Positions 52,281 to 61,822 are shown, counted from the first letter of the stretch. The stretch is 64,000 bases of DNA from Alistipes sp. (GCA_022782405.1 JALFNK010000013.1:248001-312000); one strand, 5' to 3'. A program made the numbers and translations. Notes: generated by a model from the sequence alone, not told the origin.

Positions 52281-53468
52281 TTACTTCAGAACCTTCAGGA
52301 TCTGACCGGCACCTACCGTACGGCCACCCTCGCGGATTGCGAAACGCAGACCTTCGTTCAGGGCTACCGGGTAGATCAACTTCACGGTAATCGTAACGTG
52401 GTCGCCGGGCATTACCATATCCACGCCTGCGGGCAGGTGAACCTCACCCGTTACGTCCATCGTACGCAGATAGAACTGGGGACGATAGTTGTTGTGGAAC
52501 GGCGTGTGGCGGCCGCCCTCCTCCTTCTTCAGGATATAAACCTCGGCCTCGAACTCGGTGTGCGGGGTGATCGAACCGGGCTTGGCAACGACCATACCAC
52601 GCTTAACCTCCTTCTTGTCGATACCGCGGAGCAGCAGACCTACGTTGTCGCCGGCCTCGCCCTCATCGAGCAGCTTGCGGAACATCTCGACACCCGTGCA
52701 GGTCGAAGTCAGCGTCTTCTCCTCCAGACCGATGATCTCAACGGGATCGCCGACATGGATGATACCGGTCTCGATACGGCCCGTAACAACGGTACCACGG
52801 CCGGTGATCGAGAATACGTCCTCGATAGGCATCAGGAACGGCTTCTCGTTCTCACGCTGGGGCAGCGGAATGTAGCTGTCGACAGCGTCCATCAGCTCCA
52901 TAACCTTCTCCTCCCACTTCGGCTCGCCGTTCAGAGCACCCAGAGCCGAGCCGCGGATGATCGGAGCGTTGTCGCCGTCATAGTCGTACTTCGAAAGCAG
53001 GTCGCGAACCTCCATCTCGACCAGGTCGAGCATCTCGGGGTCGTCCACCATGTCGCACTTGTTCAGGAAAACGACGATCTTCGGCACGTTCACCTGACGG
53101 GCGAGCAGCACATGCTCGTTGGTCTGGGGCATCGGACCGTCGGTAGCGGCAACAACCAAAATCGCACCGTCCATCTGGGCAGCACCCGTTACCATGTTCT
53201 TCACATAGTCGGCGTGTCCCGGGCAGTCCACATGGGCATAGTGGCGGTTTGCCGTCTGGTACTCAACATGCGACGTGTTGATCGTAATACCACGCTCCTT
53301 CTCCTCGGGTGCGTTGTCGATCGAGTCGAACGAACGGAGCTCCGACAGACCTTTCTTTGCCAGAACGGTCGTGATAGCTGCGGTAAGGGTGGTCTTACCG
53401 TGGTCAACGTGACCGATGGTACCGATGTTCACATGCGGTTTCGAACGGTCGAATTTTTCTTTTGCCAT
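52281..53468 (-). CDS. tuf: Elongation factor Tu
   Basis: A 395-residue EF-Tu that brings aminoacyl-tRNA to the ribosome. GTP motifs are intact: [18 protein letters not shown] and NKCD. The C-terminal barrel ends with [17 protein letters not shown]. It lies after three tRNA genes and before tRNA-Trp, the common Bacteroidetes order. Its promoter is upstream of tRNA-Thr. Confidence 0.98.
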   Translation of the reverse strand: MAKEKFDRSKPHVNIGTIGHVDHGKTTLTAAITTVLAKKGLSELRSFDSIDNAPEEKERGITINTSHVEYQTANRHYAHVDCPGHADYVKNMVTGAAQMDGAILVVAATDGPMPQTNEHVLLARQVNVPKIVVFLNKCDMVDDPEMLDLVEMEVRDLLSKYDYDGDNAPIIRGSALGALNGEPKWEEKVMELMDAVDSYIPLPQRENEKPFLMPIEDVFSITGRGTVVTGRIETGIIHVGDPVEIIGLEEKTLTSTCTGVEMFRKLLDEGEAGDNVGLLLRGIDKKEVKRGMVVAKPGSITPHTEFEAEVYILKKEEGGRHTPFHNNYRPQFYLRTMDVTGEVHLPAGVDMVMPGDHVTITVKLIYPVALNEGLRFAIREGGRTVGAGQILKVLK

Positions 53469-53601
53469 AGTATTAAGGTATTTAAAGTATTGTTAAAAAT
53501 TGCTTTAAAGTTTTAAAATTCATTCCGCAGAACAAGCGGGCGACACAAACGCTCCGTCCTTGCGGCCCGGAGACATTCGCATCACACGCTGCTGCGTTTA
53601 G

Positions 53602-53674
53602 AGCGGAAGACGAGGCTCAAACTCGCGACCCTTAGCTTGGAAGGCTAATGCTCTATCAACTGAGCTACTTCCGC
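53602..53674 (-). tRNA. tRNA-Gly (anticodon TCC)
   Basis: A 73-base tRNA, acceptor GCGGAAG/CTTCCGC, loop CTTCCAA with anticodon TCC. CCA is not encoded. Confidence 0.96.
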
Positions 53675-53767
53675 AAAATATTACCTTTCAGAGTTCATCC
53701 TTTCCACCGTACGCCGGCCCTAATGCGCCATGCTTCGGTTTCTGCAACCCCGACAGGTTTCGTTGTG

Positions 53768-53850
53768 TGGGAAGTGATGGATTCGAACCACCGAAGGCGT
53801 ACGCCAGCAGATTTACAGTCTGCCCCATTTGGCCACTCTGGTAACTTCCC
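53768..53850 (-). tRNA. tRNA-Tyr (anticodon GTA)
   Basis: An 83-base tRNA with a long variable arm, acceptor GGGAAGT, anticodon GTA. CCA is not encoded. Confidence 0.96.
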
Positions 53851-53961
53851 GTATATTGCACTCCTCGACCGCGCCGCGATCGGAAGTATTCCGTGTTTCG
53901 CCGTGCCGCCCGCGCATCCGCCCCGCCAAGGGCGATCCCGACTCCCGCATCGGCTGCTCCG

Positions 53962-54035
53962 AGCCGATGGAGGGATTCGAACCCACGACCAGCTGATTAC
54001 AAATCAGCTGCTCTGGCCAACTGAGCTACATCGGC
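53962..54035 (-). tRNA. tRNA-Thr (anticodon TGT)
   Basis: A 74-base tRNA, acceptor GCCGATG/CATCGGC, anticodon TGT, standard GTTCGAAT T-loop. CCA is not encoded. First gene of the tRNA-tuf transcript. Confidence 0.96.
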
Positions 54036-54056
54036 AAATTCCACCGTTTTGGATTG

Positions 54057-54088
54057 CAAAAGTAGGCATAAAAAATTTATCAGCCAAA
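54057..54088 (-). promoter_or_regulatory. Promoter of the tRNA-Thr-Tyr-Gly-tuf operon
   Basis: On the minus strand TTTG (54088-54085), 20 bases, then TACTTTTG (54064-54057), an exact promoter 21 bases before tRNA-Thr. Confidence 0.8.
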
Positions 54089-54248
54089 TAAAACCCGATA
54101 ATTTTTTTATTTTTTCACTCTTCTCAAAGAACCCCGCCTCAATCCGCTGCGGACAGAAGCGAAACCGGGTGCAAAGATAGGAAAAGTTTTGAATACCGCA
54201 ACAGGTTGGGCAAAAAATATCGCATGGAAACGGATCCGGCGGTATCCG

Positions 54249-55217
54249 TTACGGAATTTCGGCCGTCTCACGACGCGAGACTTTCGCAGCATCTCCTGCG
54301 CCATACGAAGAGCGTACGTCTGCAATCAGGCGGGCAGGTGTCGCATGGAGATAGTTTTTGCAGAAACGGCTGAACTGCGTATAATACCGGAATTCATACT
54401 TGTTCATCAGCATTTTCGTATTGCTTGCCCCGTCACGGATATCGGCAAGAATCCGCTCCGCCTTGCGTTCCATCATCCAATGATAAACGCTGTCGTTGAA
54501 CTGCGCGGCAAACCGGCGCTTGAAAGCCGAAAGGCTCATTCCGGCCAGCGAGGCAAGTTCGGCCACGCTGCGCACTTTCTCATAATTGGCGCAGACGAAC
54601 AGTCGGAAATTATCCCGGGGACCAACCATTGTCTGAAAGAAATAGGCCAGTTCGGGCAAGGTATAAAAGATCCGGAGCAGCATGAAAAGTTCGGCAGCCT
54701 TCTGCTCGTGGTAGTATTCACAATCGGCCAACTCTCGCTCCCGAAAAAGAAATTCGATCTGTTCCTCGAGCAACGGATGCAGTGCCAGCGCAGGAAGCGC
54801 ATCCGCCGAAACAGAGATATCGGAATGGGGCGAGCCGCCAAAAACAGTCCATTCACACGTCTGCGTACGGTGCAGCAGCGACAGAACGACGACGATCCCC
54901 TCCTCATCCCGGGCCGTTATACGGAAGCAGGTATTGCATCCCGGACAAACGCACCGCTTCGACGGAATAACGCGAGGATCTTCACCGGGGACTTCGAAAC
55001 AAAACGATCCGGAAAGAAGGAACAGAAGATAAGACTTGCCGTCGGCAGGGAAACCGACACTTTCACCGGCTTTGAGCAACATTCGGGTGAACCGGCAATA
55101 GGCAGCTTCGCCGATACGGCGGAACGAGGCTGGAAAAGTAGGACACCTACTACAATCCGCAGTACAACGCGCACTCCTCGCCGACTCCACAAACTGCGGT
55201 TGGGGTTGATAATCCAT
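54249..55217 (-). CDS. AraC-family transcriptional regulator
   Basis: A 322-residue regulator with an N-terminal cupin-like part (FLLSGSFCFEVPGE) and a C-terminal AraC domain (about 215-310): SVAELASLAGMSLSAFKRRFA and later KYEFRYYTQFSRFCKNYLHATPARL. Several cysteines lie in the N-terminal half (CTADCSRCP, CVCPGCNTC), which may form a metal or redox site. ATG 55217 is chosen because the upstream extension runs into repeats. Target unknown. Confidence 0.87.
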   Translation of the reverse strand: MDYQPQPQFVESARSARCTADCSRCPTFPASFRRIGEAAYCRFTRMLLKAGESVGFPADGKSYLLFLLSGSFCFEVPGEDPRVIPSKRCVCPGCNTCFRITARDEEGIVVVLSLLHRTQTCEWTVFGGSPHSDISVSADALPALALHPLLEEQIEFLFRERELADCEYYHEQKAAELFMLLRIFYTLPELAYFFQTMVGPRDNFRLFVCANYEKVRSVAELASLAGMSLSAFKRRFAAQFNDSVYHWMMERKAERILADIRDGASNTKMLMNKYEFRYYTQFSRFCKNYLHATPARLIADVRSSYGAGDAAKVSRRETAEIP

Positions 55218-55290
55218 ATAAGGAGATTTTGGCTGGACAAATATAGCAAAAAAACCGAAACGTGCAACTGTTCCGACCATAGAGAAAGCA

Positions 55291-55325
55291 GCGCGTCTCC
55301 GACCGGATATCGGTCGGAGACGCGC
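55291..55325. repeat. Perfect 15-bp inverted repeat
   Basis: GCGCGTCTCCGACCG, GATAT, CGGTCGGAGACGCGC. It lies 31 bases past the end of the coiled-coil lipoprotein gene on the minus strand, so it is most likely its terminator although the T-run is weak. Confidence 0.65.
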
Positions 55326-55355
55326 GCAAGAAGGCTGCGGCAGCATCTTCGCAGC

Positions 55356-56225
55356 CTATTTATAACTTATGATCAGCACCTTCGAAGATTCCCAGAAACG
55401 GACCGGATCGACAATGCGCAGCATTTCTATTTTCTTGTCGCTTCCCGTTACCAGTTCGTAGCTTTCGTCGGGATGCGTCGAAACGACCGTGACCTTGTGA
55501 TGTCCGACAGGTATTTCGGTAAGAAGCCGGGAATCGGCCTGCGTAAAACTCTCGAGCGAGCCGTGTTCACCGACGGTCAGCGTACGTCCGATGAACCCCT
55601 GTTTGTTGATAATCTGGGCATCGCGCAACTCCTTCTCGGAACCGACGATGTAATAAACCGTATTGAGCCGGTTCTCCAATTCGAGATTCCGGTCTCCGAG
55701 ATCTTCGATTTCGGCGCTCTGCTCGGTTACGGTCTCCGCAAGTTCTTCGACCCGGGCCTCCTTCAGCGAGAGTTCCTCATGCAGATCGGCGACTTCCGCC
55801 GTCTTCTCGGCAAGTTGTCCGTTCAGGTCCGATATCATCTTTTCCAACCCTTCGATCCGCAGATTCGCCTTGCGCAGCAATGTTGCAGAGTGTCGCAGCG
55901 AAGCGATCTTCTCTCTATTTTCAAGCAGCAGCCGGTCGATGGCGGCAATATCGCTGTTGATCTCCTCAACGGGACGACGCCCCCCCTCGGAGTCGGTTAC
56001 GGTAATCAGATTCTCCCGGGATTTGATCCGTGCGAGATTCTCCGTAATGGTGTTGATATCCGCAAATACGACCTGAACGAGCGAATCCTTTGCTTCGATA
56101 ACACGCATCAGCGAATCTCGCTGCCGGTCGAAGTCCGACACGGCGGCCGGTTTTCGATCATTCACACACGAGACGAACAGGAAGGCCAGCGCGACACCGG
56201 ACAGAACAACAGATCTCTTCATCAT
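55356..56225 (-). CDS. Coiled-coil lipoprotein of unknown function
   Basis: A 289-residue lipoprotein (signal ending in LAFLFVSC). A long coiled coil fills about residues 35-185 (IASLRHSATLLRKANLRIEG, VADLHEELSLKEARVEELAE, EIEDLGDRNLELENRL), followed by a compact beta-rich end (TVYYIVGSEKELRD, GHHKVTVVSTHPDESYELV). Such proteins are common in Bacteroidetes envelopes; the role is not known. It stands between an AraC gene and the large surface-protein gene, without an obvious operon partner. Confidence 0.75.
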   Translation of the reverse strand: MMKRSVVLSGVALAFLFVSCVNDRKPAAVSDFDRQRDSLMRVIEAKDSLVQVVFADINTITENLARIKSRENLITVTDSEGGRRPVEEINSDIAAIDRLLLENREKIASLRHSATLLRKANLRIEGLEKMISDLNGQLAEKTAEVADLHEELSLKEARVEELAETVTEQSAEIEDLGDRNLELENRLNTVYYIVGSEKELRDAQIINKQGFIGRTLTVGEHGSLESFTQADSRLLTEIPVGHHKVTVVSTHPDESYELVTGSDKKIEMLRIVDPVRFWESSKVLIISYK

Positions 56226-56636
56226 ATGTACACCTTATTTATATATCAGTCTCACGCCGCAAATATATGCATAAAAACAATAGCCTGTACAGAAAACGAC
56301 ACGATCACGCCGCAAACGGAATTCCGGCAGTACATTTTTTTATTTTTTTCAGATTCGAACGGCCGAAGGAGAAGTTAATTGTCAAATTCGAATCAAATTG
56401 CATCGATATATAAAAATAAGGTTACAATACAAAGCTCATTATTGCGAAATACATATAAAATGCCACCGGTATTAGAAAAATGCAAAACAATAAAAGCCTC
56501 GACACGCCACACAAATCAGTCAACAGGTCTTCATATACACAAAAATATTTCATAATTATATATACATTTTACATATACAAAGGTGATTTTTATTATTTTT
56601 GCAGAAAACAGCCTCTATTCACCACTTCAATCCCAT
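56226..56636. other. Non-coding gap before the large surface-protein gene
   Basis: No gene is seen in 411 AT-rich bases except a promoter near the end: TATTTTTG at 56594-56601, an exact TAnnTTTG box, 35 bases before the start codon. Confidence 0.5.
56594..56601 (+). promoter_or_regulatory. -7 promoter box of the surface-protein gene
   Basis: TATTTTTG; no strict -33 partner at 19-20 bases. Confidence 0.55.
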
Positions 56637-59600
56637 ATGCCCATGAAAAGAATTTTTCTCCTTCTCTCATCACTGCTGCTTCTTGACGGATGCAGCTACG
56701 ATGACAGCGACCTGCAGAACAGAATCGACGACCTGGACGAAAAGCTCGAGGCGCTCGAGGCACGGGTCGATGACTTGAATTCCGAGCTGACGAGCCTTCA
56801 GGAGCTCATCGCCGGGAAACGCTTCATCTCCGATGTTACCGACAACGGAGATGGCAGCCATACACTCACGCTGGTTACGGCAACCGGTGAAATTTCGACC
56901 ATCCTCATCACCGACGGAGAAGACGGATACTCCCCGCAAATCGGCATCAAGCAGGATTCGGACGGAAAATACTATTGGACCCTGGACGGCGAATACATCC
57001 TGGGCAACGACAATGAAAAGCTTCCTGTCGCCGGAGAAGACGGCACGACCCCGGAATTCAAGATCGAACAGGGATATTGGTATGTCTCGTACGACAACGG
57101 AACCAGCTGGAAAGAGTGCGGGAAGGCAGCCGCCGACGCCGAGCCGAGCCTGTTCAAGTCCGTGGCCATGAGCGAAGACGGCAAACTGGTCTATATCACG
57201 CTGTATGACGACACCGTGCTGACGTTCGAACTTTACGCCCAGTTCGGCATCGCCTTCGAGACGACGACGGGAACCCTTCAGGTGGGAGGCCGGATTTCCA
57301 TACCTTTCACACTTACGGGAGCCGACGAGCACACGCAGGTCGAGGCCATTGCGAACAACGGCTGGAAGGCCGAAGTCCTGCTCGACACGGAACTGCTCTC
57401 GGGAACGGTCGAAGTAACCGCCCCGGCCGACAGTTCGACAGGAAAGGTTATCGTCCTGGCAAACGACGGCGGCGACCGGACACTCATGCGGACGCTGACC
57501 TTCATAGCCGGCGTACTCAACGTATCGACCTCCTCGGTCGAGGCTGCTGCCGGCGGGGGCACGGTAACCGTCGATGTGGAGACCGACATGGATTACGAGG
57601 TCGTAATTCCCGAAGAGGCCGGCCAATGGCTCTCCGTAGCCGAAACCCGCAGCGAACTGCGCAAGGAGACGCTGACCTTCCGCGTCGGGGCAAACACGAC
57701 GGCCGCACCCCGACAGGCCCGGGTCGAGCTGCAGTCGAACGGAGCCGTCATCGAGACGATTCTGATCTTCCAGGGCGGCGATTACGGTGTCGAGACGATG
57801 GTTCTTCAGGTCGAAGCCAAGAACTACACCGGAACGAACGCCAAATATTCGAACATGGTTTACCTGCCGCTTTTCGGTGCCGTGAACGTTACGGTAAACT
57901 GGGGCGACGGCAGCAGCGAACAGGTGGAAAAGAGCATATCGACAGCCGCCAACATGGTATCGCATGCCTATGAGGCCGAAGGCACCTATTTCGTTACCGT
58001 CAAGGGAACGGCCGCACAGATCAGCGGGCGCCTGACGCCCAAAGCCGTACAGCCCGCCATCACGCAGCTCATCCAGTGGGGCGATCTGAAACCGACCTCA
58101 CTGCAGTCGGCCTTCAGCGGCAACACCTCGCTGACGGGAGTGCCGCTTCCGGGCGACGGCGTATTCGCCGCCGTAACGACCGTCGAGGATATGTTCACGG
58201 ACTGCTCGGCACTGACATCGGTACCCGAGATGCTGTTGGCCCAGGCTACCGAACTGACCGACATCACCTCGATGTTCGAAGGATGCTCCTCCCTGGAGAA
58301 CATCCCCGAAAACTTCTTCGAAAAGAACACCAAGGTTACGGATGCCGCGAGCCTCTTCATGGAGTGTGCGCGCTTCACATCCGTCCCCGAGGGAATTTTC
58401 GCCTCGATGCCTCTTCTGAAGGATATATCGAGCATGTTCAAGGGTTGCACGGCCCTGACCTCCGTACCGGCCGGACTCTTCGGCAACCAACCGGCCATCA
58501 CCACCCTGGCCTCACTCTTCAACGGCTGTACGGCTCTGACCTCCGTACCGGCCGGGCTCTTCGACAAACAGACCGAAGTAACCACGGTCTCTTCGTGCTT
58601 CTTCGGATGTTCGGCCCTCAAGGAGCTTCCGGAAGGACTTTTCGCCAACCAGACAAAGGCCACCAACATCTCATCGCTCTTCAAGGGCTGCAGCTCGCTC
58701 GCATCCGTACCCGCCGGATTCCTCGACAGTTTCACGGCGGCGACCAACATGTCCAACCTCTTCAGCGGCTGCTCGTCGTTGGGCAATCTGCCGTCGGACC
58801 TCTTCGGAAAACTGACGGCCGTTACGCAGGCAGGATACCTCTACGAAGGCTGCACGAGCATGACCGAGTTCCCGTCGCTCAAGAACTGCACGGCGCTCAA
58901 GACGGTCAATGCCCTGTGGAAAGACTGTTCGACGCTCGTGAGCGCACCCGACGACTACTTCCCCGAAAGCGTGAAGAGCGGCACGACGGTAGCCTACATG
59001 TTCCAGAACTGCACGGCCCTGCAGCATGTTCCCGCAGGTCTGTTCCGCAACTTCGAAAGCGTTACGATCATCACGCAGATGTTCGAGAACTGCACCTCGC
59101 TCCAGTCGATTCCGGTCGAACTGTTCGACAACATGCGCAAGATCACCACGGCGACAAGCGCCTTCAACGGCTGCTCGGCATTTACGGGCGAATCGCCCTA
59201 CACGATGGTCAACGAGGAGAAGGTGCACCTCTACGAACGAAGCACGGCAAACGGGTTCTCCGCAATCACGAAATATACCGATTGCTTCGAAGGGTGTTCC
59301 CAAATGGCCGATATCGCCGAGATCCCCCAGGCATGGGGCGGCCTGAGCGACGGCACGAAGGCCAAACCGACACTCACCCTGGCGCTGGCGCCCCAGACAG
59401 GTGCCGAATACTACCGTTTTGACATCTCGATCCGCGGTACGGAGGTCAAGCAAAGCAAGTATGTTCTCGGAAAGAAGGAGACCGTCGAGGAGCGCCTCGC
59501 GGAATTCGACGGTGATTACGAGAAACTCTGCAACCGCTACGGCTCCTCCTTCAGCAGTTCGGTGATCGAAAAGATCAACTCCGAGGCCGGATACTCCGTA

Positions 59601-60362
59601 TCCTCGGGCGATCTCGAATCCGATGCCGACTATACCCTGGTCGTCATGGCCGGAAACGCCCATGGCACGACCATCGAGACCTGCGAAGGAAAGACGGCCG
59701 CAGTACCGGCCGGAGAGGCGAATTACGACCGCTATATCGGAACGTGGACCGTAACCTCCGCCTCGGCGGAAAAGAGCCAGGCGCCGCAGAGCTTCACCAT
59801 CGAGATCAAACCCTACCGGGTCAATGAAAGTTTCCTCGTCTCGGGATGGGGAATCACCACGATGGGCAATGCCGACACGGCACCCTTCATCATGGACTAT
59901 GCCGACGGAGCGGTCTCGATCTCGACGAAAGAGCCCTACGGCATGATCGGTCTCTACTACGTCTACCTGAAATACCGGTTCTTCGATCCCGAATCGAATT
60001 CCTACATGCTTTGGACAACGGACAGCACCCTGGCAACGGGTCAGTATGCATCCGACGGATCGATCACCATCGAAGGCGGCACCTTCACCAACCCCTCGAA
60101 CGGCAAGGAATACACCGTCAGCGGACTGGAATACTTCCTCTATTCGAGCGGTGCCTTTTATGAAAACGCCACGCTCTTCAAACCGGAATACACCGTCAGC
60201 GACTACAGCATCGCGCCTTACAAGCTGACCCGCGCTCCGGAAACCCGGTCCGTGCAGCAGCCGCGTAAGACGGAGGTATTCCACACCATCGGGCCGGAGA
60301 AGACAGAGCTCCGGGCAAATGCGACGATACGGCCGGGAGCAAGCCGCGTAATCCGGAAGTAG
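56637..60362 (+). CDS. Large surface lipoprotein with leucine-rich (BspA-type) repeats
   Basis: A 1241-residue lipoprotein. The signal ends LLLDGC; residues about 25-170 resemble the DUF4988 region of surface proteins (DLDEKLEALEARVDDLNSEL, then DGEDGYSP and DGKYYWTLDG). A BACON-like Ig domain and a PKD-like WGDGSSE unit follow. About 13 repeats of 27 residues, with the pattern MF.GC.SL.SVP.GLF, fill roughly residues 520-880. The C-terminus is a beta-rich region. Such proteins are surface adhesins or host-interacting factors in related bacteria; that is inferred here. ATG 56637 is used; ATG 56643 is equally possible. Confidence 0.85.
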   Translation: MPMKRIFLLLSSLLLLDGCSYDDSDLQNRIDDLDEKLEALEARVDDLNSELTSLQELIAGKRFISDVTDNGDGSHTLTLVTATGEISTILITDGEDGYSPQIGIKQDSDGKYYWTLDGEYILGNDNEKLPVAGEDGTTPEFKIEQGYWYVSYDNGTSWKECGKAAADAEPSLFKSVAMSEDGKLVYITLYDDTVLTFELYAQFGIAFETTTGTLQVGGRISIPFTLTGADEHTQVEAIANNGWKAEVLLDTELLSGTVEVTAPADSSTGKVIVLANDGGDRTLMRTLTFIAGVLNVSTSSVEAAAGGGTVTVDVETDMDYEVVIPEEAGQWLSVAETRSELRKETLTFRVGANTTAAPRQARVELQSNGAVIETILIFQGGDYGVETMVLQVEAKNYTGTNAKYSNMVYLPLFGAVNVTVNWGDGSSEQVEKSISTAANMVSHAYEAEGTYFVTVKGTAAQISGRLTPKAVQPAITQLIQWGDLKPTSLQSAFSGNTSLTGVPLPGDGVFAAVTTVEDMFTDCSALTSVPEMLLAQATELTDITSMFEGCSSLENIPENFFEKNTKVTDAASLFMECARFTSVPEGIFASMPLLKDISSMFKGCTALTSVPAGLFGNQPAITTLASLFNGCTALTSVPAGLFDKQTEVTTVSSCFFGCSALKELPEGLFANQTKATNISSLFKGCSSLASVPAGFLDSFTAATNMSNLFSGCSSLGNLPSDLFGKLTAVTQAGYLYEGCTSMTEFPSLKNCTALKTVNALWKDCSTLVSAPDDYFPESVKSGTTVAYMFQNCTALQHVPAGLFRNFESVTIITQMFENCTSLQSIPVELFDNMRKITTATSAFNGCSAFTGESPYTMVNEEKVHLYERSTANGFSAITKYTDCFEGCSQMADIAEIPQAWGGLSDGTKAKPTLTLALAPQTGAEYYRFDISIRGTEVKQSKYVLGKKETVEERLAEFDGDYEKLCNRYGSSFSSSVIEKINSEAGYSVSSGDLESDADYTLVVMAGNAHGTTIETCEGKTAAVPAGEANYDRYIGTWTVTSASAEKSQAPQSFTIEIKPYRVNESFLVSGWGITTMGNADTAPFIMDYADGAVSISTKEPYGMIGLYYVYLKYRFFDPESNSYMLWTTDSTLATGQYASDGSITIEGGTFTNPSNGKEYTVSGLEYFLYSSGAFYENATLFKPEYTVSDYSIAPYKLTRAPETRSVQQPRKTEVFHTIGPEKTELRANATIRPGASRVIRK

Positions 60363-60415
60363 ACACCGACGGCATATCCGAAAGATTCCTCCGTACAGTC
60401 TTCGGATACAGCGAA

Positions 60416-60450
60416 GGGAGGCCGCCCCGTCGGGGCGGCCTCCCTGTTTT
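60416..60450 (+). terminator. Terminator after the surface-protein gene
   Basis: A 13-bp GC-rich stem (GGGAGGCCGCCCC with GGGGCGGCCTCCC) and TGTTTT. Confidence 0.85.
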
Positions 60451-60567
60451 GTCCGACACTCCTTTTCGGGTCCCGCGCCCGCACAGTCTCCCGCAACAAC
60501 GGTCCTGCGGTGCCGGTGCTGAGCCGCCGCCTTCGGGTCCGTCGCATCACCGCCTGCGCTCCGGAAT

Positions 60568-60604
60568 CAAAAACAAACGGGCCGCACCTTCGGTGCAGCC
60601 CGTT
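60568..60604 (-). terminator. Terminator after rpmE2
   Basis: AACGGGC and GCCCGTT arms with an inner GCACC-TTCG-GTGC, followed on the minus strand by TTTGTTTTTG. Confidence 0.8.
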
Positions 60605-60628
60605 CAGTCATGCTCGCGCGGAAGCCTC

Positions 60629-60898
60629 TTACTTCGCAGCGTTCTTCTTATCGTAGCGCTTTGCGTATCGGCTCATAAACTTATCGACGCGACCAGCGGT
60701 ATCAACCAACTTCATCTTACCGGTGTAGAACGGATGCGACGTGTTGGAAATTTCCATCTTATACACGGGATAGGTTTCGCCGTTCACCTCGATGGTCTCT
60801 TTTGTCGAAACGGCGGACCGACACAAAAACACATGGTCGTTGGACATGTCCTTGAACGCCACCAAACGATAATTTTCCGGATGAATACCCTTTTTCAT
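60629..60898 (-). CDS. rpmE2: 50S ribosomal protein L31 type B
   Basis: An 89-residue L31 of the zinc-free type B: MKKGIHPENYRLVAFKDMSND, then SHPFYTGKMKLVDTAGRVDKF and a basic end. The four cysteines of the zinc-binding type A are absent; the lone C is in FLCRSA. Stands alone on the minus strand with its own terminator. Type B forms often replace type A under low zinc, but many Bacteroidetes keep only this form. Confidence 0.93.
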   Translation of the reverse strand: MKKGIHPENYRLVAFKDMSNDHVFLCRSAVSTKETIEVNGETYPVYKMEISNTSHPFYTGKMKLVDTAGRVDKFMSRYAKRYDKKNAAK

Positions 60899-61084
60899 TT
60901 TCGCTGTTTTTGTTGTGAATAATTGCTTAAGCGGGACAAAGGTACGAATTTATTTGCAACAAACAAGTATGCAGGGTATTTTTTTCATTCTTCGCAGGTT
61001 CCGGGAGGCATCACGGATATCAAGGCCAGCCTCTTTCGACCCGCAAAAAAGCGGATCCCGATTGCGAAATCGAAATAGTTTTTC

Positions 61085-61092
61085 TATCTTTG
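61085..61092 (+). promoter_or_regulatory. -7 promoter box of the CAU tRNA
   Basis: TATCTTTG, exact TAnnTTTG, 36 bases before the tRNA. Confidence 0.6.
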
Positions 61093-61127
61093 CGCCACGT
61101 CCGGATTCTCGTCCGCGACGCATTCGG

Positions 61128-61201
61128 GGACCCATAGCTCAGTTGGTCAGAGCAGCGGACTCATAATCCGAAGGTCGTGGGATCATGCCCCTCTGGGTCC
61201 A
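61128..61201 (+). tRNA. tRNA with CAT anticodon (Met or Ile2)
   Basis: A 74-base tRNA: acceptor GGACCCA/TGGGTCC, D-arm GCTCAGTTGGTCAGAGC, anticodon loop CTCATAA. The T-arm is odd: stem GTGGG/CCCTC has a T-T mismatch and the loop reads ATCATGC, not the usual TTCGAAT. CCA is not encoded. The anticodon fits elongator Met or a lysidine-modified Ile; the sequence alone does not decide. Confidence 0.8.
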
Positions 61202-61294
61202 CCTTTCAAACGGCGGTTGCGGAGATGCGACCGCCGTTTTTTCCGTTTCGGGAAAAGTTTTCGAGCCCGGCGCCGGGCATTCCGTAAAAAACGC

Positions 61295-61302
61295 TATCTT
61301 TG
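61295..61302 (+). promoter_or_regulatory. -7 promoter box of the DUF3127 gene
   Basis: TATCTTTG, exact TAnnTTTG, 26 bases before ATG 61329. Confidence 0.6.
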
Positions 61303-61328
61303 TATACATTTTAAAATACAGAAACATT

Positions 61329-61697
61329 ATGGAATTCGAAGGAACCGTTTACAGAATAATGCCCGTAACGAAGGGCACCTCGGCTCGCGGCGATTGGCAG
61401 CGTCAGGATGTCGTTTTCGACATGAACGACGGATCGTTTACGCGTAAAATCTGCGTAACGTTCTTCAACAAGCCCGACGAGGTGGCCCGCCTGCACGAAG
61501 GGGCGACCTACCAGGTGTCGGTCAATATCGAGTCGCGGGAGTACAACGGACGCTGGTACACCGACATCCGCGCCTGGCGCATCCAGCCCAAGCAGGAAGC
61601 ACCGGCAGCCGCACCGATGCCCGATATGCCGCCCATCGGCGAAGAGCCGTCCTACGCCGCCGCACCTGCCGCCGAGGCGGATGACCTCCCCTTCTGA
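61329..61697 (+). CDS. DUF3127 OB-fold protein with SSB-like acidic tail
   Basis: A 122-residue protein. Residues 1-88 match DUF3127 (MEFEGTVYRIMPVTKGTSA, then QRQDVVFDMND, KICVTFFN, YQVSVNIESREYNGRWYTDIRAWRIQ), a likely OB fold. A Pro/Ala-rich linker follows and the last residues are EADDLPF, close to the acidic tip that single-strand binding proteins use to hold partner proteins. It may bind DNA or RNA and recruit repair factors; this is inferred from the tail. Own promoter and terminator. Confidence 0.82.
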   Translation: MEFEGTVYRIMPVTKGTSARGDWQRQDVVFDMNDGSFTRKICVTFFNKPDEVARLHEGATYQVSVNIESREYNGRWYTDIRAWRIQPKQEAPAAAPMPDMPPIGEEPSYAAAPAAEADDLPF

Positions 61698-61720
61698 AAA
61701 GGAGGCGGAAATCGGAAAAG

Positions 61721-61755
61721 AATCCGGACCGCTTGACCGTCGGTCCGGATTTTTC
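61721..61755 (+). terminator. Terminator after the DUF3127 gene
   Basis: AATCCGGACCG pairs with CGGTCCGGATT, followed by a T-run. Confidence 0.82.
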
Positions 61756-61781
61756 ATGCAGGTCCATGCGGACGGTACCGC

Positions 61782-61822
61782 AAAAAAAATCCGGATGCGC
61801 TCATTGCACATCCGGATTTTTT
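61782..61822 (-). terminator. Terminator after the larger FKBP gene
   Basis: AATCCGGATG pairs with CATCCGGATT, with T-runs on both strands; it can stop transcripts both ways. Confidence 0.85.

Noticed and set aside
58400..58800. Repeat block that could be mistaken for a CRISPR array
   Set aside because: The repeats are coding leucine-rich repeats in one frame, with no constant spacer pattern. No CRISPR array or cas gene is seen in the window.
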